NCBI GenBank assembly: GCA_025935155.1
Contig: JAICVV010000029.1
Span: 1-12,434, forward strand
Reading direction: 5' to 3'
DNA from: Alphaproteobacteria bacterium
GTDB lineage: Bacteria; Pseudomonadota; Alphaproteobacteria; Micropepsales; Micropepsaceae
Length of the DNA: 12,434 nucleotides
Made by a program: the position numbers and the translations under genes. This document shows positions 1 through 7,975 of the stretch, in pieces (positions within the stretch are counted from its first letter, which is position 1; every line of letters starts with the position of its first letter). Under the pieces are notes generated by a model. That model was not told the DNA's origin, made no database searches, and worked only from the letters and a program-made list of their open reading frames with translations.

Positions 1-67
1 AAGGGGACGTACCGGAGGGCGCCTCGTCGGAGGGCCCGGAGACCGTCCGCCAGAGGAGAGGAACTAT

Positions 68-1993
<1,926 letters not shown>

Positions 1994-2002
1994 CCGCCGC
2001 TG

Positions 2003-2076
2003 AAATCGGAATACGGAAGCCGGAAATCGGAAGAGCGGAATGCGCGTTCTGGTATCTGGTTTCCAGTTTCTGATTT
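2003..2076. repeat. Long imperfect inverted repeat between dnaK and dnaJ
   Basis: The left arm (2003-2032) and right arm (2047-2076) can form a 30-position stem with about 26 pairs, counting G-U pairs, around a 14-nt loop. The mismatches are three adjacent positions near the base and one single position further in. The left arm is built from a GGAA-rich repeated motif (GGAATACGGAAGCCGGAAAT) and the right arm from its degenerate complement (TTCTGGTATCTGGTTTCC). This could be a dispersed intergenic repeat or an mRNA processing/stabilising element within the dnaK-dnaJ transcript. The pairing is seen in the sequence; the role is inference. Confidence 0.7.
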
Positions 2077-2103
2077 GCGGACTCACATGCCAGGGGCAGA
2101 GAG

Positions 2104-3240
2104 TTGGGTAAGCGTTGTTACTATGAGGTCCTCGGCGTCGAGCGGGGCGCGGCCGCGGAAATTATCAAGGGCGCCTATCGCAAGCTTGCGAAGGAACATC
2201 ATCCGGATCGCAACCACGGCGATACCACGGCGGAAATCCGCTTCAAGGAAATCAGCGAAGCCTACGATATCCTGAGGGACGATCAGAAACGTGCGGCGTA
2301 CGATCGTTTCGGGCACGCGGCATTCCAGAACGGTCACGGCGCCGGCGCCAATGGCTTCGGCTTCGATTTCGCATCGTCGTTCACTGACATTTTCGACGAT
2401 TTGTTCGGCGAGTTCACCGGCGGGGCACGCCGCTCGCGCCGGCAAAACCGCGGCCAGGACATTCGCTATAATCTGGAAATCACGCTGGAAGAATCCTTCC
2501 ACGGGCGTCAGGCGCAAATTCGCGTGCCCACAGCGGTGGCGTGCGAAACCTGCAGCGGCAGCGGTGCGCAAGCCGGCACGCAGCCTGAGCAATGTCCCAC
2601 CTGTTCCGGCATCGGCAAGGTGCGCGCGCAGCAGGGTTTCTTCACCATCGAGCGCACCTGTCCGACCTGTCACGGCGCCGGGCGTTTCGTTCGCAATCCG
2701 TGCAAGGTGTGCCGTGGCGCGGGCCTGACCCAGAAGGAGCGCACGCTAGCCGTAGATATTCCAGCCGGCGTGGAAGAAGGCACGCGCATCCGCCTGGCTG
2801 GCGAAGGTCAGGCGGGACTGAACGGCGGCCCAACGGGCGATCTCTACCTTTTTATTTCGGTGAAGGCGCATCCGCTGTTTCAGCGCGACGGACACGATCT
2901 CTATTGCCGTGCGCCGGTATCGATTGTGACGGCCGCGCTGGGCGGCGCGATCGAAGTGCCAACCGTCGACGGTGGCCGCGCCAAAGTGAACATCCCCGAA
3001 GGCACACAATCCGGCCGTCAAATCCGGCTGCGCCACAAAGGCATGCCGGTGCTGCGCGGCGGCGGCATGAGTGGCGATCTCTATGTCGAGGTCGTGGTCG
3101 AAACGCCGGTGAGGCTGTCGAAGAAGCAGAAGGAATTGCTCCGCGCCTTCGAGAGCGGCTGCGAGCCCGGTTGTCAGCCGGAAGCCGAAGGCTTCCTCGC
3201 ACGGCTCAAGGAAATCTGGACCGGCGCCGCCGAAACGTAA
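2104..3240 (+). CDS. dnaJ: Chaperone protein DnaJ (type I Hsp40)
   Basis: Co-chaperone that delivers substrates to DnaK and stimulates its ATPase. The 378-residue product has the full type I layout: J domain (about 2-70) with the HPD motif at 33-35, a Gly/Phe-rich region (about 77-107), a zinc-binding domain with four CxxCxGxG motifs (Cys 147/150, 164/167, 186/189, 200/203), then the two C-terminal beta domains. The start must be TTG at 2104. The frame has a stop at 2071-2073 and no ATG or GTG between it and the conserved [10 protein letters not shown] segment, while AGGGGCAGAGAG sits just upstream as a ribosome binding site. It is probably cotranscribed with dnaK. Its stop codon directly abuts the stop of the convergent gene on the other strand. 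A Cys replaces the usual Asp in the early YYEVLGV region, probably without consequence. Confidence 0.97.
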   Translation: MGKRCYYEVLGVERGAAAEIIKGAYRKLAKEHHPDRNHGDTTAEIRFKEISEAYDILRDDQKRAAYDRFGHAAFQNGHGAGANGFGFDFASSFTDIFDDLFGEFTGGARRSRRQNRGQDIRYNLEITLEESFHGRQAQIRVPTAVACETCSGSGAQAGTQPEQCPTCSGIGKVRAQQGFFTIERTCPTCHGAGRFVRNPCKVCRGAGLTQKERTLAVDIPAGVEEGTRIRLAGEGQAGLNGGPTGDLYLFISVKAHPLFQRDGHDLYCRAPVSIVTAALGGAIEVPTVDGGRAKVNIPEGTQSGRQIRLRHKGMPVLRGGGMSGDLYVEVVVETPVRLSKKQKELLRAFESGCEPGCQPEAEGFLARLKEIWTGAAET

Positions 3241-4050
3241 TCAGCCGAACAACTTATTGAAGTCGGGGCAGTCGCCACTGGTGGCGAAGATGGCGTCGTA
3301 ACGGCCCTCTTTCAGCAGCGTTGTCACACCCCGCAGCGCCGCGCCATAGGCACACCGCGCGGTCAACGCGCCGATGCTCACGCGGCGCACACCGGCCGAT
3401 TTCAATTCCGCAACGGGCGGCACAACGCGCATCGCCAGAATGTTGATCGGAAGATCGATCGCGGAAACGACTTCGCCGATCTCTTTCAGATCGTGCATGG
3501 CCGGCGCAAACAATCCGTCTGCGCCCGCATCCCGATAGAGTTTTCCGCGACGGATCATCTCGGCAAGCTTGGCGTCGTCCGGAACGAGATCGTGCAGGTA
3601 CACATCGCAGCGCGCGTTGATGAAAACATCGGCGCCGCTTGCTTTCACCGCGCGCTTGATGGCGGCGATTTTCCGGCCCAACAACTCCGGTGAAGACTTG
3701 CCATCCTCAAGATTGATACCCACTACGCCCAGCTCAATCAGCTTCAGCACAAACGCGGCGACGCCTTCAGGATCGTCTGAGTAGCCACCCTCGCTGTCCA
3801 CCGAGAGCGGCAGCGAAATGACCCGCAAAATTTCCTTCACGGCCGCGAAGGCCGTCTCGTTCGGAACCACATCGCCGTCCGGATAGCCATGGCACCACGC
3901 CACCGCAGCGCTGGATGTCGCAATGGCCTCAGCCCCCAATTCCTGCACCATCCCTGCGCTGGCAGCATCCCAGGCGTTCGGCAGCACCAGAAGCCGCCCC
4001 GGGCTGTGCATCGCGCGAAATTGCTCCAGCCGTTCTGCTTGCGTTGTCAT
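3241..4050 (-). CDS. PEP mutase / isocitrate lyase superfamily protein
   Basis: A 269-residue TIM-barrel enzyme of the phosphoenolpyruvate mutase/isocitrate lyase superfamily (PEP_mutase type). These enzymes make or break C-C or C-P bonds next to a carboxylate using Mg2+. Seen: LPNAWDAASA (23-32), GYPDGD (55-60), the metal-site stretch SVDSEGGY (83-90), NLEDG (113-117) and INARCDVYL. The isocitrate lyase catalytic KKCGH motif is absent, so a true isocitrate lyase is unlikely. Oxaloacetate decarboxylase, carboxyvinyl-carboxyphosphonate phosphorylmutase-like or uncharacterised activity are possible; the substrate is unknown. The frame stays open to 4167, but the ATG at 4050 is chosen because AAGGAAG lies just upstream and family homology begins there. 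It is divergent from pmtA and convergent with dnaJ with no gap. Confidence 0.88.
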   Translation of the reverse strand: MTTQAERLEQFRAMHSPGRLLVLPNAWDAASAGMVQELGAEAIATSSAAVAWCHGYPDGDVVPNETAFAAVKEILRVISLPLSVDSEGGYSDDPEGVAAFVLKLIELGVVGINLEDGKSSPELLGRKIAAIKRAVKASGADVFINARCDVYLHDLVPDDAKLAEMIRRGKLYRDAGADGLFAPAMHDLKEIGEVVSAIDLPINILAMRVVPPVAELKSAGVRRVSIGALTARCAYGAALRGVTTLLKEGRYDAIFATSGDCPDFNKLFG

Positions 4051-4090
4051 ATATCTTTGCTTCCTTGCCGCTCTGCGATGCGTTAGGGCA

Positions 4091-4119
4091 GAATTGGCGC
4101 CTGCTGGTGGAGCGGTCAA
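4091..4119 (-). promoter_or_regulatory. Candidate promoter for the PEP mutase-like gene
   Basis: On the minus strand TTGACC (4119-4114) and CAATTC (4096-4091) are separated by 17 nt and lie about 40 nt upstream of the ATG at 4050. The -35 match is good and the -10 is weak. The 116-nt divergent region 4051-4166 should also hold the pmtA promoter, for which I see no convincing pair of boxes. Confidence 0.28.
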
Positions 4120-4166
4120 TTGCCTGACATGGATAACCGGCATGCAACGGGGAAATTGACAGAACA

Positions 4167-4739
4167 ATGGCTGCCAATACTGCCGCCGAGCACCTGAGTT
4201 TTCTGCGAGGCCTGCTTCTGCGGCCGAAAAATGTTGGCGCTATTGCGCCTTCCAGCCCAGCGCTGGCGAAGGCCATTGCCGCGCAGGTCGATCTGACGCG
4301 AAGCGGCCCGGTGCTTGAGCTCGGCCCCGGCACCGGTGTGGTTACGCAAGCGCTGATCGAGCGTGGCGTTGCCGAGGAGCGGCTGATCGCCATTGAGTAT
4401 GACCCGGAATTTGCGGCCCTGGTTGCGAAGCGTTTTCCGCGCACCCGGGTGCTTCAGGGGGATGCGTTTCAGTTTGCACAGCTGCTGGATGGAAGCATCG
4501 ATCGGCCATATGCCGCGATTATTTCCGGCCTGCCGTTGTTGAACTTTCCACCGGATACCCGCCGCGGGCTGATAGAGTCTGCGCTGGAACGCTTGCAGCC
4601 GGGCGCCCCCTACATCCAGTTTTCCTACGGCACCAGGCCATCCATCCCGCCAACGGATCGCTACACTGTCCGCCGAGCCGCAACCATTTGGCTGAACCTG
4701 CCGCCGGCGCGCATCTGGGTTTATCGCAGCACACGTTGA
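4167..4739 (+). CDS. pmtA: Phospholipid N-methyltransferase, PmtA type
   Basis: A SAM-dependent methyltransferase of 190 residues, the size of the soluble or peripheral PmtA enzymes of alphaproteobacteria. These methylate phosphatidylethanolamine stepwise to phosphatidylcholine at the inner membrane. Seen: an N-terminal segment rich in hydrophobic and basic residues (FLRGLLLRPKNVGAIAPSS), SAM motif I VLELGPGTGVV (49-59), an acidic motif II (IAIEYDPEF), motif III LQGDAFQF, and the motif IV-like ISGLPLLNFP. The fold also resembles KsgA-type rRNA adenine dimethylases, and small methyltransferases are often annotated that way, but the SGLPLL motif and short length favour PmtA. The position just beyond dnaK-dnaJ matches a known alphaproteobacterial gene order. 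The ribosome binding site is weak (GGGGAAA about 10 nt upstream). Its stop is 1 nt from the end of convergent nudC. Confidence 0.85.
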   Translation: MAANTAAEHLSFLRGLLLRPKNVGAIAPSSPALAKAIAAQVDLTRSGPVLELGPGTGVVTQALIERGVAEERLIAIEYDPEFAALVAKRFPRTRVLQGDAFQFAQLLDGSIDRPYAAIISGLPLLNFPPDTRRGLIESALERLQPGAPYIQFSYGTRPSIPPTDRYTVRRAATIWLNLPPARIWVYRSTR

Positions 4740-4740
4740 G

Positions 4741-5667
4741 TTACGGCATCTCCGCAAATCGCTTCAGCAGATGGTGCGCGATCGCGATGGGTGGCGGGAT
4801 TGTGAGGCCATCGACTGGTTGGCCGGAAAGCAGGGTGCGCAGCTTCGATTTTTCTAGCCAAAACGCTTCCGCGAGTTCGGTTTTGTCGATCGTAATTTCG
4901 CGCGCTTCCGCCTCAGCGAAACACCCGATCATCAGCGAGGACGGAAACGGCCAGGGCTGTGTGGCGAAATATATGACGTTGCGAACGCGCACGCCCGTCT
5001 CTTCGAACACCTCTCTCGCGACGGCTTCCTCGATGGTTTCGCCGGGCTCAATGAAGCCCGCGAGAGCCGAGAACATGCCCTCTGCGAACCGCGGCGAGCG
5101 CCCTACCAGACATGCGCCGCCGTGGATAACGAGCATGATCACCACCGGATCGGTGCGGGGAAAGTGATCGGCGCCGCAGGCAACGCAATGCCGACGGTAT
5201 CCGCCATCCGCGAAAAATGTCTTCGCCCCGCAATTCGGGCAAAACCCGTGCCGCTTGTGCCAATCGATCAACGCCTTCGCCTGGCCAAGAATGGCCGCGG
5301 CCTCCGGCGACAGCAGCTGCGCCGCGGCACGCGCTTCGTAAAATTCACCGCCGCCTGAGAGTGGCCCGATCTCATCTGGGCTGGTTCCGCTGATGATGTC
5401 TGCGGCGAAAATCGCGCGGCGGTTCTCTAGCCCCAGAAATATCTTCAGTGCGTCTGGCCCGGCGATCTGTGCTGTTGCGTCGGCGCGAAAATATGCCGGG
5501 CACTTTGCGGCGTCCGACCCTGAATCCTCACGGATGAACGGTCGCAGTTGCCAGAACGGCCATACCAGTGAATTCGGATCGTTCAGCTGCTCTTCGAGCC
5601 AGACGGAATCCGTTCGCTTCTCGCTGGCGCGATCGAGAGGGCTACCGGAGAACGGAATGACGATCAT
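4741..5667 (-). CDS. nudC: NAD(+)/NADH diphosphatase NudC
   Basis: A Nudix hydrolase that cleaves NAD(H) to NMN(H) and AMP; in E. coli it also removes NAD caps from RNA. The 308-residue product has the NudC layout: an N-terminal domain (1-130), a zinc ribbon FCPNCG...HCVACG with Cys 143, 146, 161 and 164, and a complete Nudix box at 204-226 (G-x5-E-x7-REVFEETGV). The NudC signature follows at 236-244 as TQPWPFPSS, where the usual first residue is Ser. All metal-binding glutamates of the Nudix box are intact, so the enzyme should be active. The ATG at 5667 has only a weak ribosome binding site. The gene is divergent from the ccmI-like gene across 103 nt and convergent with pmtA. Confidence 0.95.
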   Translation of the reverse strand: MIVIPFSGSPLDRASEKRTDSVWLEEQLNDPNSLVWPFWQLRPFIREDSGSDAAKCPAYFRADATAQIAGPDALKIFLGLENRRAIFAADIISGTSPDEIGPLSGGGEFYEARAAAQLLSPEAAAILGQAKALIDWHKRHGFCPNCGAKTFFADGGYRRHCVACGADHFPRTDPVVIMLVIHGGACLVGRSPRFAEGMFSALAGFIEPGETIEEAVAREVFEETGVRVRNVIYFATQPWPFPSSLMIGCFAEAEAREITIDKTELAEAFWLEKSKLRTLLSGQPVDGLTIPPPIAIAHHLLKRFAEMP

Positions 5668-5730
5668 CTGACCAATGAACGCATCAGGCGAACTCGTCGC
5701 CCGACCGAAAGAATCAAAACTCTGTCGAGC

Positions 5731-5745
5731 ATAGTGGCGGTCATT
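5731..5745 (+). promoter_or_regulatory. ATAGTGGCGGTCATT element in the nudC/ccmI intergenic region
   Basis: This sequence in the divergent nudC/ccmI region closely matches the -10 and downstream region of both HAF-gene promoters (ATAGTGGCCGCTCATT at 6773 and ATAGTGGCGGTCCATT at 7942). It lies 26 nt upstream of the ccmI-like ATG, which would suit a -10/start region (CATAGT) reading rightward. No good -35 is present at 17-19 nt. The likeness is seen directly; promoter activity is inferred. Confidence 0.35.
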
Positions 5746-5770
5746 GGCTTGCGCATGCTAGCCCGTCGGA

Positions 5771-6649
5771 ATGGCTATGGCTGTGATCGCGATTTTTGTG
5801 GCTTTCGGAGTTTTGGCCGCGGCGTTCGTCTGCTGGCCTATCCTGCGGCGGCAAGATGAACGCGCTGGTTTGAAGGCCCTTCTTGCCGGCGCAGTTGCTG
5901 CGCTTGTGCTGGGGATCGGGGGCGGCACCTATTTGATTCTGGGTAGCCCGTACCTTGCAGCGCGCAATCTTTCCAATCCATCGCCACAGGATCTGCGCGG
6001 CCTCATCGCCGCGCTCGCCCAAACCGTTCGAAACCGTCCCAAGGATGGGAAAGGCTGGACGTTGCTCGGCCGCGGATATCTCACATTGGGCGATGCGAAC
6101 GACGCAGCCGCAGCATTCCGGAGGGGGATACCGGTGTCGCCTGCGGTCCAGCGTCCCGAGCTCTATTCCGCCTACGGCGAGGCGCTAACGCTCGCGGCTG
6201 GCGGCGCCGTCCCCGCAGAGGCTGAGGGGGCATTTCGTCACGCGCTTGCCGGCAACCCAAAAGACTTTGCGGCCCGCTATTATCTCGGGCTCGCCTATGC
6301 TTCGCGTCGCGACGCGCCTCGCGCTCTGGCTTTGTGGGATAGCCTGCTTGCCGATGCCCCGCCCAATGTGTCCTGGCGGGCGGAACTGGTTGACCGCATG
6401 GCTATGCTGAGGGCGGCAACCGGTACGGCGCCGGCCGTTGGCGCCATGGTGACGTCGCTTGCCGAGCGCCTCAAGAGAGAGCCTGCCGATCTGGACGGTT
6501 GGCAGCGTCTGATCCGCGCCTATTCCGTTCTGGGAGAGCATGACAAGGCAAACAACGCGCTGGCCCAAGCCCGCTCCGCGCTAAAGGCCAATCCAGAAGC
6601 ACAGGCGCGGCTCGGTGTGGAAGCACGTCAACTGAAACTCGAAAGATGA
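5771..6649 (+). CDS. ccmI: CcmI/CycH-like cytochrome c biogenesis TPR protein
   Basis: CcmI (CycH) is the inner-membrane, periplasm-facing chaperone that holds apocytochrome c for the CcmF/CcmH haem ligation complex. This 292-residue protein has two membrane segments (about 3-25 and 35-57) and then a periplasmic TPR region: a GWTLLGRGYLTLGD repeat (95-119), a YYLGLAYASR repeat (about 163-190) and a GWQRLIRAYSVLGEH repeat (about 238-270). The Gly-Trp-x-x-Leu start of the first repeat is typical of CcmI. Unlike usual CcmI proteins of about 400 residues, the loop between the membrane segments is only about 10 residues, so the long cytoplasmic loop is missing. No other ccm gene is in the window. 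The start could also be the ATG at 5777, better spaced from GGA. A generic membrane TPR protein is the alternative. Confidence 0.75.
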   Translation: MAMAVIAIFVAFGVLAAAFVCWPILRRQDERAGLKALLAGAVAALVLGIGGGTYLILGSPYLAARNLSNPSPQDLRGLIAALAQTVRNRPKDGKGWTLLGRGYLTLGDANDAAAAFRRGIPVSPAVQRPELYSAYGEALTLAAGGAVPAEAEGAFRHALAGNPKDFAARYYLGLAYASRRDAPRALALWDSLLADAPPNVSWRAELVDRMAMLRAATGTAPAVGAMVTSLAERLKREPADLDGWQRLIRAYSVLGEHDKANNALAQARSALKANPEAQARLGVEARQLKLER

Positions 6650-6746
6650 GCGCGGCCGCTTGGGCAGGCTCGTCGAAAATGCGGCCAAGCACGCGGTGCA
6701 ATGGCCTCATCGGCTGCCAAACGGGTCAAAGTTTTCGTGTGGCATG

Positions 6747-6777
6747 TTGACGCTATGCAGTTTTTGTCGGCTATAGT
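6747..6777 (+). promoter_or_regulatory. Promoter of the first HAF-repeat gene
   Basis: TTGACG (6747-6752) and TATAGT (6772-6777) are 19 nt apart, or 18 nt if the -10 is read as CTATAG. The same two boxes at the same spacing occur before the second copy at 7916-7946, and that conservation is the main support. A ribosome binding site GGGGAG (6796-6801) follows, 6 nt before the ATG. The 97 nt between the ccmI-like gene and this promoter show nothing else I can support. Confidence 0.6.
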
Positions 6778-6807
6778 GGCCGCTCATTCAACAGTGGGGA
6801 GCTACAA

Positions 6808-7779
6808 ATGCGAAAATTCTTGTTGGGCGCGAGTGCGCTCGTGGGCGTCGCGCTGCTGGCAAATTCAGCGGCAGAAGCGGCAACGTATATACCGATCGCG
6901 TTACCGGCTGGCGCGGTGACCGTGCTTCCGTTCGGGATCAACGACAACAACATCGTCGCCGGCGGCTATACGGATTCAGGCGGCCTCCTGCATGGGTTCT
7001 ATGGCCCTCCGGACGGCAGCAACTACACCACCTTCGACGTAAGCTTCGGACAGGCAGAGGCGCGCGGCATTCGCAATGACGGAAGCATTACCGGGCTCGC
7101 TCTGGCCAGCGGCTTCACGTTTGGCGAGGAGTACTACCGTTCTCCAACCGGCGCGGTCAAACCTCTCAAGAACGCCGCTGGCGACCTCATGGACGGTGTC
7201 GCCCAGGGAGGCAATGACTCTGGAGTGTATGTGGGCGATTATCTCGACACCGATGGAGCCACCCGGCTGGGCTTCAAAGGAAAGTCCGGAAAATTCAAGT
7301 CCAACTTCAAGCTGCCGATCAAGAACCTGCCGTCCACCAATCCGCGGCAGATCAACAACAACAACGTCGTCGCCGGTGGTTATATCGACTCGACCGGCAT
7401 CCAGCACGGTTTCGTGCTGGACGGGAAGAATTTCACCTCTTTCGATTATCCCGGCTCTGTTGGTGTAACGACTGCGGAAGGCATCAACGACAACGGGCAA
7501 GTCTCCGGACTGTATACGGACTCGAGCGGCAATCGGCATGCGTTCGAGTACATCGTCTCCACCGGCAAGTTCAAATCGATCGATCCGGGCGATGGGTCGT
7601 TCGCGCAGGAAGCCTGGGGTATCAACAACAAGGGCCTGATCGTCCTCGACACCAACAGCGGAGCGATTCCCTACATCTACTGCCCATTGAAGAAGGCAAA
7701 ATGCCCGAAGGGCGCTGCCGTTGCCGAAGTTCATCCCGCCCGCGTTCCGGCGCTGAAGAGGCCGGTCGCGCTGCCGTAA
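6808..7779 (+). CDS. Secreted HAF-repeat protein, copy 1
   Basis: A 323-residue exported protein of unknown function. The N terminus is a clear Sec signal peptide (MRKFLLGASALVGVALLANS, probable cleavage after AEA at residue 24). The mature part has units of the HAF type, with the pattern I-N-D/N-x-G/N-x-V-x-G-x-Y-x-D-x-x-G-x-x-H-G/A-F. Unit starts lie near residues 44, 88, 131, 182, 226 and 272, a period of 43-51. Units 1, 4 and 5 are complete and 2, 3 and 6 degenerate. Two cysteines near the end (YCPLKKAKCPKG) may form a disulfide, and the tail is basic. The regular period suggests a six-bladed propeller-like fold by inference. It is a tandem paralogue of the next gene. In unit 6 this copy has Leu where the paralogue has Gly (IVLDT against IVGDT). 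No enzymatic motif was recognised. Confidence 0.9.
   Translation: MRKFLLGASALVGVALLANSAAEAATYIPIALPAGAVTVLPFGINDNNIVAGGYTDSGGLLHGFYGPPDGSNYTTFDVSFGQAEARGIRNDGSITGLALASGFTFGEEYYRSPTGAVKPLKNAAGDLMDGVAQGGNDSGVYVGDYLDTDGATRLGFKGKSGKFKSNFKLPIKNLPSTNPRQINNNNVVAGGYIDSTGIQHGFVLDGKNFTSFDYPGSVGVTTAEGINDNGQVSGLYTDSSGNRHAFEYIVSTGKFKSIDPGDGSFAQEAWGINNKGLIVLDTNSGAIPYIYCPLKKAKCPKGAAVAEVHPARVPALKRPVALP
7243..7362 (+). repeat. Conversion tract, copy 1 (near-identical to 8417-8536)
   Basis: These 120 nt match 8417-8536 with a single difference (A7276 against G8450, changing Lys to Glu). The flanking parts of the two genes differ at many synonymous sites. The tract covers the end of unit 3 and the start of unit 4, including the SKFKSN-like lysine-rich insert. 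The identity is seen by direct comparison; recent gene conversion is the inferred cause. Confidence 0.85.
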
Positions 7780-7797
7780 GCGAGTCTTAAACGAAGG

Positions 7798-7827
7798 GTT
7801 GCGGCGCTTCGGCGCCGCAACTTTTTT
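7798..7827 (+). terminator. Intrinsic terminator of HAF copy 1
   Basis: A perfect 10-bp stem (GTTGCGGCGC, 7798-7807, with GCGCCGCAAC, 7812-7821) is closed by a stable TTCG tetraloop and followed by six T (7822-7827). It lies 18 nt after the stop codon of the first HAF gene, so the two paralogues are separate transcription units. Confidence 0.95.
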
Positions 7828-7915
7828 CAGCGCGAACTAAGTTGGAAGTCAGACAGCAGGAACCTGCCGCTTCATGTGCGGCCGTTCAGAAAATTTTTTT
7901 CGGTGTTCAGCCGTG

Positions 7916-7946
7916 TTGACGCAATCCGAATTTATCCGGCTATAGT
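7916..7946 (+). promoter_or_regulatory. Promoter of the second HAF-repeat gene
   Basis: TTGACG (7916-7921) and TATAGT (7941-7946) are 19 nt apart, the same boxes and spacing as before copy 1. Similarity between the two copies runs from GTGTTGACGC or its equivalent to the ATG, including CCATTCAA and the ribosome binding site GGGAG (7965-7969), which is 6 nt before the ATG. Upstream of the -35 the two regions are not clearly alike. Confidence 0.62.
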
Positions 7947-7975
7947 GGCGGTCCATTCAATGGTGGGAGTCATAC

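Noticed and set aside
2083..2673. Antisense frame over dnaJ (196 codons)
   Set aside because: Mirror of the GC-rich dnaJ coding frame, with no family features; dnaJ on the plus strand is certain.
4051..4167. N-terminal extension of the PEP mutase-like protein
   Set aside because: The frame is open, but the extension is not conserved-looking and a good ribosome binding site precedes the ATG at 4050.
6976..7734. Antisense frame over HAF copy 1 (252 codons)
   Set aside because: No equally long frame exists antisense to copy 2 despite the duplication, and the plus-strand gene has promoter, ribosome binding site and signal peptide.
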